NCBI RefSeq assembly: GCF_907165205.1 | Contig: NC_058190.1 | Location: 47,232,116 to 47,296,115, forward strand | DNA from: Coccinella septempunctata | Taxonomy: Eukaryota; Arthropoda; Insecta; Coleoptera; Coccinellidae | DNA length: 64,000 nucleotides | Reading direction: 5' to 3' | In this document: positions 1 to 12,700 of the stretch, in pieces | Layout: each line of letters starts with the position of its first letter | Position numbering within the stretch: the first letter of the stretch is position 1 | Program-made: the position numbers and the translations under genes | The notes under the pieces: generated by a model | The model's database searches: none | Seen by the model: the letters and a program-made list of their open reading frames with translations, nothing else | What the model was told of the DNA's origin: nothing

Positions 1-549
1 AATATAGAATTTTACTGAAGCTATGCGATGTGCACAAACCCAGAGCAAGATTGACAAGTCCGATTAAATAACCCCCACAATTCCCACACAATTACGAAGA
101 TACACCACCTGATGGCGAAACTTATTAGGAACCGGTAAAGCACCAGTGGGAACTCCGTTTTCCCTTGTTTTTCCCCCGATTCCCGTCATGCGTGACCCAC
201 CGGAAATATCCATGCATACAGTCGCGATCCTAGTTCGACGTCCTAGCCGGAAGTAGATCTTGCGATCGAGCCATATGCGCCACCGAGTCGTGGTGATTAT
301 GCATGCTTGTCCACCGTAAGAGGGTGGACTCCTCCGGTGTCTTATTGTGTCCAGCACACCTGTTGATAGAATGAAATTTAATTAATGCTTCGGTGGCACG
401 CATATGTTACGACATTACGGAGTCAACACGAAGAGGTGGTAGAAAGAGTAGTCGAAATTTTCGAGAAGTCACAGGGAAAAACGGTTGAGCTTTAGGGGAA
501 AGTGTTGAGAGTTTTAGAAGCAGTCACTGTTTCAAAAGCCACGAAAATA
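1..549. other. intergenic stretch, one GC-richer patch
   Basis: No gene recognised. Positions 60-360 are clearly richer in GC than the surrounding DNA, and the minus strand is open for 97 codons (64-357). The deduced peptide is rich in Arg and Gly and matches no family I know. It could be a fragment of an old retroelement or a conserved non-coding patch. The rest is ordinary AT-rich DNA. Confidence 0.4.
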
Positions 550-551
550 TA

Positions 552-2002
552 CTGATCCACAAAAGTTAGGGATATCGTATGTAATCTTCGAGAAAATCGC
601 TGTAAAATCATTTAAAACTCAATAACAACTTGAATCGATCCAATAAAAATCAGTATGAGACATTTCGTCAATCTGGTTGCCTTTTTTCTGAAGTTTGGTT
701 CTTTGCATATGCTTCATCAATGTTCTTATTTCGAAAGGAAGTCAGTTTATCAACGGCTTCGATTTGAAACGAGTTTTCTGAAAATGCCAAGACGTAAATT
801 AAGAAACGCTGAGGCTAATAGGGCTATCGGAATGCTACAGGGTGGCCTAAGTCAGGTTGTTGTAACGGAAAGGAAGACAGCCAAAGTGTGATATTTCGAC
901 TTTTGAATAGGTTCAGGGAGATAGGTTCCGTGTTGGAAAGACCAAGGCTTGGTGGGCGATGAAAAACAACACCTGCTCAGGATCGTTTCATCACCGTTTC
1001 GACGACAAGAAACACTACATCTACGTGTAGAATGCTACAGAATACTCTTTAAAATGCAGATGGGGTCCAAGTTTCCATCTAAACCATCAGACGACGTTTG
1101 AGAGAGGTGAATCTAGGTTCTAGAAGCCCATTAAGAGGAGTTCCATTAACACGTGACCATAAGCGTCAAAGACTGGAATGGACAAGGCAACATATCAACT
1201 GGAACGATCAATGGCTTAGTGTCCTTTTCACTGATGAATCCAGATATGGACAATTTTCAGATTCTCGAAGAATAAGGGTATGGACAATCCCACGCATACC
1301 CCGTAATCGTCGCTATGTCCAAGAAGTCCATCCATTCCGAAGGGGTAGTGTTATGGTATGTGCCGGGATATGTTTCAACGGGCGCACAGATTTACACATT
1401 TGTCCTGGGAATATGACCGCCTTACACTATAGGGAGCATGTCATTGACAATATTGTGCCAAATTTTCACGCTGCTATTGGTGAAACTTTTCAATTTCTAG
1501 ACGATAACGCTAGACCGCACCGTGCAGCCATAGATGAGAATGCGCGCGAGGAGCTTGGTATTCCACATTTACCAATACCTCCGCACTCACCAGATTTGAA
1601 TTGCATAGAACATGCATGGGATATGCTCCAAAGAAGATTAGATAATCATCAACCGACCCCAGAATCCTTTAATGATCTGAGAGAGCTTCTGCCCCGTTTA
1701 TGGAACCAAATTCCTCAAGAAATGTTCAACGACCTCGTGTGTAGTATGCAAAAAAGATGTCAAGCTGTTATTGATGCCCGTGAAGGCCATACGTTGTAAT
1801 AATAGTCTTAAAAGGCTTTAATTCTCTGGGAATGAAATTTCGTTATTTTACTCGATTTTTCTTAACCAACCTGTATACGCTGCAGACCTACAGGCTAAAA
1901 TTAATTTGCAACTTGATTTAATATGAATTTTCATCACAAATATCTTATTTCAACTATATTTTTTTGCCATTTAAGTTAATATCCCTAACTCATGTGGAGC
2001 AG
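552..2002 (+). mobile_element. Tc1-like DNA transposon, inactive copy
   Basis: The ends carry matching inverted repeats of about 24 bp: 552-575 (CTGATCCACAAAAGTTAGGG...) pairs with the reverse complement of 1979-2002, with a few mismatches. The left flank is TA; the right flank reads TT, so the TA target duplication is decayed. The 1.45-kb length, one transposase gene and terminal inverted repeats fit the Tc1/mariner superfamily. The transposase inside is broken (see 784-1799), so this copy cannot mobilise itself. Confidence 0.75.
784..1799 (+). pseudogene. Tc1-like DD34E transposase, broken
   Basis: The frame starts at the ATG at 784 (MPRRKLRNAEANRAIGML, a helix-turn-helix-type N-terminus). 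A frameshift near 868-876 interrupts it, and stop codons follow at 960, 1050 and 1080. From 1098 the frame is open to 1799 and holds the catalytic core: FTDESR (first Asp), LDDNARPH (second Asp) and SPDLNCIEHAWD (Glu). Exactly 34 residues separate the second Asp from the Glu, the Tc1 signature. The family cuts and pastes DNA at TA dinucleotides. With one frameshift and three stops this is a relic; the catalytic triad itself is intact. Identification is firm at superfamily level and the subfamily is not assigned. Confidence 0.85.
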
Positions 2003-3023
2003 TTTATTTCCTCAAAACATTCCTAACTTAAAAATTGAAGGGGACATATAGAGGGTATCCCAAATGGCTTGATTTTAGCTGTTTCCGGTACTTGAAAACG
2101 TTGAGTCTTAGGCGCGATTTTCATGAAAAGTCCATTGGTGGAAACCGTTTCACGATATCTTCAGTGATCCTGAAGATGTAACCAAGTTTTGACATTTGGT
2201 CGATTTAGAAAATGTGCCATAACTGTTTCATTTTCGACAATATCCAAAACCTTCTTCCTATGTGTGAACCACCTTTTCTCCTCACCCAACCGCCCTATCT
2301 ACCATAAGGAACCCTCCGAGAGATAATCGAAAGCAAGAATCGTTAATTAATCACTTGATATCACCAGATAAGACATTCATTTCTCCAACAGATGGGCAAT
2401 CGTTGTGTGAACTCAGGGTAATGTAGATCGTTGAGTGCCATATGGCACACCATCGTTGATGCGTTTAGGTCTCCTAACGCACTACTTTCGTTTGTTTGAA
2501 GATGGCACAGTATGCAACTGTAAGGGGGTGTTGGATCACAAAGAGAACCCCCCAAATCGACGTATTGGATATTAATTGTCTAAAAAGTTCCCCTCATTTG
2601 AGATGAACGATGGATGCTTACTTGTTGGATATGAAAGTTGATAAACTAACTTTCAGTGTTGTGTATTTATTCCCCTGATAAACATTTATTTGTTCGATTA
2701 TCTTCAATTTTGTTTTAATTTAAGGTGTGTAAAGCAATAGGAGAATTTCTCAAAACCTGCGTCCTTATAAGATATGATCCTCGAAAAATTAATGAAGATT
2801 TTTATCATGTTTCATGTTTCAATTGAATTTTTGGTCGTAACTATACGCAATTTTCTGCACCGTGACTAGACATTGGCATAAATTAAACTGCGAGAATTTA
2901 TTTGAACATCGAAAATATGATTTGGAATTTTTGTTTCGATGAGAAGTTTTCCAATTTTTGTTTATTCGAGATATTATTTCGACAGAAATGATGAATTCAA
3001 TGAAAAAAAGGAAGAAAGTTAAA
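2003..3023. other. intergenic, no gene seen
   Basis: AT-rich DNA without a recognisable coding frame. A slightly GC-richer part at 2250-2560 has short open frames on the minus strand that resemble nothing known. It looks like degraded repeat sequence. Confidence 0.4.
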
Positions 3024-3471
3024 AACGATCCTTCGTTTTTGAGTTAGAAAAAAAAGAGATTTTGACGATTTCGAAAAGTTCTCATAACTTTCTTGTCTTT
3101 GAAGTTACAGATCTGGAATTTGAACCTTCTTAGGTACTCTTATACGTAGAATCTACTGGCAACAGATTTTTTTCCAATTCAAGAATAACAAATTCAATAA
3201 AGGTTTGCATTAATGATTTGAAATGAAAAAATATTTTGAGCTCGTTAGTTCCAGATCTGTGATTTCAAAGACAAAAAAGTTCCGAGAACTTTTCGAAATA
3301 TTCGAAATCTCATTTTTTCCTAATAACTCAAAAACGAAGAATCGTTGCAGGCTACGGTTTTCACCATTCTTTGTTTCTCTGAAAAAGAGCTTGGAAATGT
3401 GTCATCCGTTTTCTTCTAGCTCTTATAGTTCTCGAGATCCCCTCAGTAGATAAAGAATTTTGCTCACCCTG
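3024..3471. repeat. fold-back repeat with ~95-bp arms
   Basis: The stretch 3024-3122 (containing TTCGTTTTTGAGTTA and TTTCGAAAAGTTCTC) returns as its reverse complement at about 3248-3350, at roughly 80 percent identity by eye. The right edge ends in CACCCTG against a TA at 3472-3473. It looks like an old inverted-repeat mini-transposon; the left edge is not resolved. Confidence 0.5.
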
Positions 3472-3473
3472 TA

Positions 3474-4086
3474 CAGGGTGAGTCTTGGTCTCGTACAAAT
3501 ATTTCAACAGTAGATTCTTGAGGTCAAAAGAAACACTTTCTTCCAATACCATTTTTTTTTCGATTCGGCCCTGATAAAAAAATATAGCCATTTTAAGTTT
3601 TCATAATGAGCTGAGAAAATTACTCTCAGAATAACCAGCTTAACCTGTGACAATATACATCTGTGGATCTTTTAAAAAGAGTCAAAGTACCTAATTTCAC
3701 AGAAATTTTTTTTAGTTTGAGAATCAAATTAGCGGAAAACGGCGCATTATAAAGAATACTTTTATTTCACAAAACGTTCAAATATTTATTAGGTAGATAG
3801 CGTCTAACTCAGTTTCAACAATAGTTTTTTGAATTTTTGGTGTTTTTATGGTACGTAATGCTTGAATCTTGTGATTGTCAAATGAATGAAAAGCTAAATT
3901 CCGAAATTCATTTCATTCGATAAAACCCTTTGTGCGATAGAACAAAAATAACATTTTTATGGTTTTCAACAGCCTGTATCTTTTAAACCTAGCTGATTCG
4001 AAAAGAATGGTGAAGGAAAAAAGTGTTTCTCTTGACCTCAAGAATCTATTGTTAAAATATATTTGTCCGAGTCAAAGATTCACAGG
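3474..4086. mobile_element. TIR mini-element, family A, copy 1
   Basis: A non-autonomous element with long inverted ends. The left end (CAGGGTGAGTCTTGG..., then TAGATTCTTGAGGTCAAAAG) is matched in reverse complement at 4015-4086. It begins beside a TA at 3472-3473. The same family recurs at 12422-13092, with the interior inverted relative to this copy, and partially at 14637-14755. No transposase is encoded, so this is a MITE-like element probably mobilised by a Tc1/mariner-type enzyme (inference from TA and the CAGGGTG end). Confidence 0.65.
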
Positions 4087-4329
4087 ATTAAAAAACAAAA
4101 AATAGATGCTCGAAATTTACTAATTATTTTTCCTTCGAGATAGGGAAATCTCTGGTCCTAAATTCAGTAACACTCTGTATAAAACATTTGGGTTATTTTA
4201 GGGTCTACTGTTTTCACTATAACTCGAAATAACAGTAGGTACTTAATATTATATTTCAAACGAATGCGAAACTTCTTTAATTCAAACTGAATGAATATCT
4301 TCCAATAAATTTTTCATTGATATTAGTGA

Positions 4330-4679
4330 AAATTAAATGCCGTGTAGCAGTAAATGTATCAGATATTCAATGAGAGCCGCACAATTGACGAGGGCAGATG
4401 TGAAATACATCGAGTATCGAGGGCGCACTTCTCCGACGATGGGTACCGTCGTAGTCCCAAGCATCGCTCGCTCTAGGAAAAGCCAAGGTGTGCATCGAGC
4501 GTACTCGTGCGCTCAACAGTTGTGCGAGGCCGCAGGTGCCCCTATTCTCTCTCCCCTACGTACGAGACACCGCTCTTTACACTCACTTTGTTTCCAGGTA
4601 TTGACATGGGCGACTATTCTTAAGTGGGGACTCTGGATATCTGGAGGGGGGACCTGGACGACCAATAACGCTTTAACTT
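4330..4679 (+). promoter_or_regulatory. pros: prospero upstream region / probable 5' UTR
   Basis: Base composition rises sharply in GC from about 4330 up to the prospero start codon. A pyrimidine tract followed by TTTCCAG at 4591-4597 makes a good splice acceptor, so the coding exon may start at 4598 and be joined to a non-coding exon further upstream or outside the window. Two E-box sequences (CAGTTG near 4516, CAGGTG near 4531) are possible proneural bHLH sites. The transcription start is not identified. Confidence 0.4.
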
Positions 4680-6761
4680 ATGATGTCATCGGAGGAGGAG
4701 ACAGAATTCGGTTTGTACACAGATAAGCTCCTGAAGAAATCCAAAAGAACTAGACAGCGTGTGGACGCCGGCGAGCCGCGTAACTCTTACTCGTCGATCC
4801 CGAATTTCAGTTCGCGACCGACTTTTCTCGGCGGTGGTAATAATTTATACGGCGCAATTTTCACCCAACAGCAACAGTTCGGTCTTTTCGGACCGGGGTT
4901 CGCGCCCGCAAAGATGCTCAACGAATTACTGGGTCGGCAGAAGGTCGACTCCAGCGACGGGGAGGACGTCAAGTTCGACTCTGTGATCCGGTGTGACGGA
5001 AGTCCGCCGTCCGGTGAACAATTGGCCCATCACATGCTCAGGGACATACTGCAGGGTCGGAAACACGACCTCCTCTCTCTGGAGCACGAGATGAGGAACG
5101 GACAGGACCATCTGAACAACAACAACAACGATTCCAAAATTGATTCGGAACGCAACGACGTGGACGCACTCCAAGGTATCAAGGACTGCGTGCAAGAGGC
5201 TGGCGGCAGGAAATCCCAAGAACCACCGATGGAGGAGGCCATGAACGGTATGGAAACCGAATCGTTGCCGTCTCCCAAGGTGGAGCCAGCCAGTCCGGCC
5301 AAACCTGAAGATGCCAAAAAAGCTAGAGTAGAAAACATAGTGTCAGGAATGAGAAGCAGTCCGGCACCACCACAAGTGAACGGCTGTAAGAAAAGGAAAC
5401 TCTACCAACCTCAACAACACGACTCGAATGCAGACAGATACATTGACGACGACATAGAAGAAGAACAAGAACCGATCAAACAGAAACGAGTGGAGAAGAA
5501 TCTGCTCAAATCCCAATTAAGAACGATGCAAGAACAATTGGCAGAAATGCAACAGAAATACGTGCAACTGTGTACGAGGGTTGAACAAGGATCCGAGGAA
5601 AGTCAAGAAGTGGAAGAAATTCCTAGTGATAGTGAACAAAGTTTAAAACGATCGGATTCACCTTCTCCTGTAACAACTAGTCCACCTATAGTGCAACCAC
5701 CACCTCCTCCAACGTTGGTACAACAGGTGAGCAAATTGAAAATAAGTCCGCAAGGACCACCTTTCCACAATGGTATGCTCCCGGAACATCCCCACATGAA
5801 CAGCGCCGCTGCCATGTATTTGGGGGTGAACCATAAACTTTTCATGGAGCAAGAGGCACGTATGGCTAAAGAAGCCGCGGTCGCTGCCTCCGAAGCCCAG
5901 CAACAGAGCATACCAACGCCCCAACATCAGACACAAATGCCACAAAACAAACCCGAACACATAGCCGAAAGGCTGCAAATGATGAGGAACATCTCGACGC
6001 CCACCAACAACGATCTCGAGGGTTTAGCGGACGTGCTCAAATCGGAAATCACAGCATCACTGTCGAACTTGATCGACTCCATCCTGACCAGGTTCGTACA
6101 TCAGCGAAGGTGCAAGCAACAGGACGCTGCCAATGCTGCTGAACAGTTGAATAAGGATCTGTTGATGGCCTCGCAACTGCTAGATAGGAAATCTCCAAGG
6201 ACCAAAGTGGCGGAGCGACCTCAAGCTCCGCCACCGCAAATACCAACCTCCTCAGGACCTCAAATGGTAAATGGCAATGGTTGTCAGCCTGTAGTGCACA
6301 TGAACAACCACATGATTCCAAAGCCTTCAGAACTTCACCTACGACCTCCTATATTTCAGCCTCCAAAACCTCCCGGCATAAACCAGGCCCCGTTGTTCGG
6401 CATGAACCATCCGTTTTGCAAGCAGGAGAACCCAGAACAGAACGAGGCCCTCAGCTTGGTGGTAACCCCGAAGAAGAAGCGACATAAAGTTACAGACACC
6501 AGGATAACGCCAAGGACAGTGAGCAGGATTTTGGGCGGCCAGGAAGGTATGGGAATGTCCCCGGCCTCTATGGAACACAGCCAGTGCAGTTCGCCAAGAC
6601 CTCCACCATACCCTCACCACCACCAGCCGCCTCCGATGCTTCCCGTTTCTCTGCCAACGTCCGTGGCCATCCCAAACCCAGGTCTTCACGAATCTCAGGT
6701 TTTCTCTCCCTACAGCCCCTTCTTCCATGGACCCAGCCATGGGCACCACATGGCGATGCAG
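4680..6761 (+). CDS. pros: prospero coding exon 1 (N-terminal 694 aa)
   Basis: Exon from ATGATG at 4680 to a CAG|GTAAGC donor at 6762, phase 0. It holds the long low-complexity regulatory part: a basic segment at residues 19-28 (KKSKRTRQRV, likely nuclear localisation), an Asn run at 146-150, the conserved ARVENI block at 215-220, an acidic patch at 256-263, a coiled coil at 272-300, a Pro run at 340-344, an amphipathic block at 447-473 (LADVLKSEITASLSNLIDSIL) equivalent to one in Prox1, and a second basic cluster at 598-603. The frame runs through the donor into the intron to a stop at 6840-6842, so an unspliced message would yield a protein lacking the homeodomain. Confidence 0.93.
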
Positions 6762-9700
6762 GTAAGCAAATTTCATACAATTTTTTTTTCGGTCTCATAT
6801 TCTATGAGAACAATTAGCTCTTTTTGGTGTTTGCGTTATTAGTAATTTCCTCTTCCAGATAAAATCTAATCGTTACAGATCATTTATTCGACAGGAAATT
6901 ACTAATGACAAGTAGCTCATCAATTCCCATAATAAAATTTGGATAATTCTCCACATGTACTCATTCAGTTATTCGTTTGCTCTTGCAGGCATCGTCGTCG
7001 CCCCCAAGAATGCACAAAATGGAGAGGGAATCTCCTCCAATCCACCATCCCCCAACGTTACTGCACCCAGCCCTTTTGGCTGCTGCTCAACACGGTGGTA
7101 GTCCGGATTATTCCCACATGAGAGTGCCATCCGGTGCTGTCAACATGGACAATGGAGACAGGAACTCTGACTGCAACTCTGGAGACATATCTTACGATGG
7201 AATGCAGCCTACTATATCCTTTTTATGCAAAGATTTTAGCAAAAATCTTAGTTCTCAACATGTACGTAATTTTTTTTCTACGTTGTCGAGTTTCTCAAAA
7301 ATTCCCAATGTCAGTTTCGATTTTATCATCGGTTCTGTTTGGTGGAAGGCGGGGGAAACTCTAAGACTTCAATCAGATATAATTCTTGCATTAGAAGGTT
7401 AAGTAATTGAATAAGGTATCAGTAGGGGGTATAAAATCTCTGTAATTCTATGAGAATCCCTATAATTGAGAGATAATCCTGTTTGTCTGGATATCAAGAA
7501 AAGAAAATAACAGTTCGTTATACGATCAAATCAATTATTCACCAGCTCTTCAACTTTCTTCGCTGCAGGCCTAGAACATTATCTCTGAATTTTTTATTGT
7601 CATGCTCATTTTTCAAATATGATATCTCAATAATAGAATACGTGAGTTGTGAGAAACAACCACATGTCGCGGGACACTTCGTTGAATTACACATTAACCC
7701 TGATCTTGCATCAATTATAAATGATTATTTTATTCCTACACGTTATTCGAGGGTTCTATTTTTTTTTTGTTTCTCCCAACTTTAGCCGAATATGTCCTTA
7801 ACTCCAGAGCACTCGTCTACATTGACTCCAATGCATCTCAGGAAAGCTAAACTGATGTTCTTTTGGGTGAGGTATCCCAGCTCTTCGGTGCTGAAAATGT
7901 ACTTCCCAGACATCAAATTCAACAAAAACAACACTGCCCAGTTGGTTAAGTGGTTCTCGAATTTCAGGTAAGTTCTCATTGAATCACAAAACTAAATGTT
8001 TGTCTCTCAACCAACTAATGATGAAGAAAATTCGAAGTAGAGCGACCCAATTTTTGAACCTTGGGGGCTCCCCGAACAAAACTCGTGATAATGTCAAAAT
8101 TCCTCCTATCATTCATTAGGGATATCGGATAGATTTAAATATTGCTTTTCTTATCTTATCTCGTAAGGTACATCTGTTTCAACAAACAAAAGCTTACGCC
8201 AAGCAACAAAAGCTGTGGATCGCGCTTAATATTGCATGCGCTCTGCTTTATCTTTTCGTATCAAATATTTACCAAGCCATTTAGCTCGCTATTTACCAAA
8301 ATATAAGAACAAGTTGATCGATAAAACGCACAATCGGGTTCTGAACAAGGGAAATGGTGAGAATAGTGGGAATAGAGGTGCTTAACGAGTTGGTCCACGA
8401 GAAATTTACCTGCGGAAAAATCATTCAGTGAAAACTTTGTCTTGTCTGAATATTTCTTGGATTTTTCGATTTTATTTCGTGTGTGCGAATGAAAGTTATG
8501 CATCATCTGAATCTGACGGATTTTACGGATCTGAATCTGCCAATAAATCTCGAAACCCTTCGTTTAGGCTTTCATCTTGCAAATGGCATTTTTCAAAAAT
8601 TGCAAGTTTAACTTGAGAATTCGTCAAGAAAGAACGGTTGCGCCGAGATGGATAAAATTCTCAGATTTATCACTAGAAGAGTTGCTCTTTCGGAATATGT
8701 ATCACGTTCAGATCTACTATAATTTTCCTGGAAGATAAATTACTCTAAAGTGACCTTCGAAAAATTCCCAAAAAGTTAGGTTCAGTTAAAACTTACTCAA
8801 GATCGAACGTATATGCCGTGATGGCTGGAATTCTCAGATTTGTTACTAGAAGAGTTGCTCTTTCAGAATATGTATCACGTTTAAATCTACTCTAATTTTC
8901 CTGGAAGATAAGTTACTGTAAAGATGACCTTCGAAAAATTCCCAAAAAGTGGTGTTCAGTTAAAACTTCCTCAAGACCGAACGGTTGTGCCGAAATAGAT
9001 GAAAGTCTCAGATTTACTACTAGAAGAGTTGCTCTTTCAGAATATGTATCACATTTAGATCTACGATAATTTTCCTGGAAGAGAAATTACTCTAAAGATG
9101 ACCTTCGAAAAATTCCCAAAAAGTTGGGTTCAGTTGAAATTTCAAGAGCGAATAGTGAATCGTAATGATTAAAATTTTTCAATATTTGTGTTATTATGAT
9201 TTTGTTCGCTCTTCATCTTCACTTAGCCCCTATATTCTGTTGGGGTTTTGGAGGTGAGAGCATAATTGCTCGCGAAGCGAAATGCGAAGTGTGGAAATGG
9301 AGGACTTGGGATCCCGCAAAATGACGAATTAAAAACGGGTTATGTGGACAATACCACATTTATCACAATGAAGCTGTGGCGGTAAGACAATTTTCATCAG
9401 GGCTCGAAACTAGCTTAATTATCTCGTTAACGAAGTCGCATATGTATGGCAAAAAAATGTATTTTCAAGTAGATCGGGAAAATGTACACAATTTTTACGC
9501 TTAATGACTAATTTGAGATATGTCAAAGCTAACGAGATAGAGAAAGAGGAAAAATTGGGGGCATTGAAGGCTGGAGCGAAAGCGGCGATATAAAGAAAAA
9601 CCTTACCCCTACTAATTAGTCTCAAGACCTTAATTAAGTTATTTTTAACTGAGCAGTATGCATTCGTCGCCCCCGGGGGATATTTCATTCTAAGGTGCAT

Positions 9701-12700
9701 ACTTTCTGCATAAAAGTCCGCCACAGAAGCTCGGCTAATTATGACGACGTCAATTATTAACTGTGCAGTTTGGAATTGACACTTTCAGTTCTAAGAAATC
9801 GCCCTTTGGAGAAAAATTTGGAAGCTGCCGCTCGGTCACTTCAGATGCGAATTCTTCCCTAATTAATTCTCCTCCCGATAAGATTCTTTGTTGTGGAAAA
9901 CTCGAAGAAAAATTTGCGTCCTTCGATGTATAGGGGTATACCGAAAAGTTCTGTTTTAAAATGGATTTTCTCCACAGAATCTCATCTGATTGTCGCTAAA
10001 GCTTTTTCTCCTATAGGTACAGGGTGATTCAAAACTTTAGGCGAAAAATTAAGGAACCTATACGGGATGATATTCTTGATAAAAATATTTAATACAAATT
10101 TTGGATGTGGCTTTGTTACCGAGATTTTAGACTTCAAAATTTCGGCATTTATTTTTAAATCAACATGCAATTAATTAGCAGCGATACAGGTTCGGCACGT
10201 AAGGGAATCTCATAAAAATGTTGAGTGTATTCGACTGCATTAATTATACGTTCTAGTAGGTTTATCTTCGAGAAATTTCACGAGATTGATTTCATTGGAT
10301 GAACTTAACTATGCATTATTGTAAGGCTAGAGTTATTCAAATCCATACAGATCAGGGAACACATATTTGTATTTATGCTCGTACTGATTCGAAAAAAAAT
10401 GGTTTCTCGATTCCCCGGTCATTTTTGCATCCCTTAAGACCTTGAAATATCCGTTATAACGTTTTGTCCTCGGCCCAAATCTCAAGAATCCGTTCTTTTC
10501 GCGCGAACCCAAATTCCGGAATTCCCACAAGAATTCCGCACCCTCCGGTATCATGGGAAAGAAATCCGAAAGCTACATCCCCAAACCTGTCGCTTTGCAC
10601 CCTCTTTCTTACTTTCTGCCTTAAGACCGCACCGAACAACTTTCCCACCAGGTAAGTTAGCGCTAGTATTTGCATCGACAATGCTTCCTTACGGTGGAAA
10701 GACGTTAGAAATTGACAAAAGGTATGAACAGCTGCCTTTTGATTTGCCCTCCCCAAGTCGCGTTCGTGAATGCCCTTTAAATTGTCTTTAAGACGTTCCC
10801 ATAACGTCTTAAATCCGAGCACGTGTCTCTGCCAGGGGTGTATCGGTTGGCGCGAGATGTTTTGTAACGGATCAAGGAAGACGTTGAACGGTTTTAATCG
10901 ACTCTTTCAATCATTTGGAGTTTCCGCCAAGAATATACATGGTGTGAATGAATAGTTGCGAAAAAGTTTAAGGGGAAATTTCTTGTCGAAAAATAGTGTG
11001 GGTTATGTGAACTTTTTTAGATACAGATCCCTAAAAATGGCAATGAAAAGCAGATTCAATTGTTTTTCCTGAAACTAGAAAACTGACAAAAATGAAAATG
11101 AGCAGACATTCTATGGAAGAAGAATTTTGATGGTGTTCCTTATCCATGGAAAGTAGATTTTTGATAGCTTAAATTATTTTGAAGAAATAAGGTCTCTTAC
11201 AATTGCTCCTCAGATGCCATCTTCAAGAGGCTCTATCTAAGCATGTTTTGACAAAGAATCATCCCTTAAATTGTTTCGCAACTGTTCATTTAGACGCTGT
11301 ATAGATTATAGATTCGTTCGAACCGAAATAAGGTAAAATATTGGAAAATCATCAAAAAAATATTAACGTTTATTCTTCATAGAATAGAGATTTAATTCCC
11401 AGCAGCTTGGTCCATTTCACTTTCAACGATGTTTTTTTAATTTTGACAACAAAATGTGCGAGAAGACATTATTGGGATATACACCGATCTAGTGAATGTA
11501 TAGAATAAAGCAAAAATAGCAATAAATTCATATACAAAATTAATACTTCTAATACTGAGAATCAACCGAAGTCGATATAAAAAGGAATAAAATAATAAAA
11601 AATCTAAAACACCAATGCAATAATGAAAGCGAAACACGAGCAAATAGAACTGCTCAAATGTCCCAAAATACTTATATTCCAACCGTAATATATCATTAAT
11701 CAGGTAGGTGCATCTTATGCAACCCTACAGCATGAAATTCTAGAGGTTCCCCCCTGTATAGAACACACGCTGTTTGAACAATACCGTCAAATAGTGATCC
11801 GAAGGGGCAGATGTTCGAAGTGAATCCCTTGGTAGAAAACCGTTATAATTCTGATTAGGTTAGCGTTATGTGCTACTTATAAAAAAATTCACCGATGTAG
11901 TAATCGGTTTTTTTAGTTTTATTCCATTTTATGAGCAAAAAAGCATTCGAAAAGAATGAAATGATCACAGTCACAACATAAGTTCAATATTTCTCGTTTC
12001 CAATAATTGGAGGCATTCCATTCGAATGATGAAGCACAAAGATTCAAGTATGGCTATCGATTCGTCTTCCTGATGATCACCAAATGGGGCAATTTTTCAA
12101 TCGAAGATAATTTTCTCGAATCATTTATTCATGACGATCGATTAGGTTACTTATGTGTAGGAAATTAATTGGGGGCGTCAGGACATCGGAAACCGTGACC
12201 TTATATAGTCAGATGACTGATTGAATGAGAAGGAAGGGGCGTGAAGATGTCTAGACCTTATGTCCGAAACATCGATCTGATCTTGATGGAATTGGACGTC
12301 TTCAGGAAGTTGATATGATTAGGTGGGACACCACGGTTGATTGGGATTTCTTGCAATTATGCGGAGAGGAGAAACAACACCCAAAATGAAACTTTTTAAC
12401 AGGCAGAAAATAATGAATATACAGGGTCTTTGACTCGTACAAATATTTCAACAGTAGATTCTTGAGGTCAAAAGAAACACTTTTTTCCTTTGCCATTTTT
12501 TCCGAATCGGCTGGGTTTAAAAGATACATTCTGTTGAAAAACCATAAAAAAATGCTATTTCTAGTTATATCTCACAAACGGTTTTATCGAATGAAATGAA
12601 TTTCGGAATATACTTTTTCGTTCATTTGATGAATCGTTTTCAAACACAAGATATTACCCAGGTCTTCTAGTTTTCTAATTATGACCATTACCTACTATAA

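Noticed and set aside
4337..4726. 129-codon frame overlapping the prospero start
   Set aside because: Overlaps the clearly real Prospero frame in another phase and has no recognisable domain; more likely 5' UTR and exon shadow.
7483..7785. 100-codon plus-strand frame inside the prospero twintron
   Set aside because: Lies within the inner U2 intron and contains the pyrimidine tract; no homology. Not an exon.
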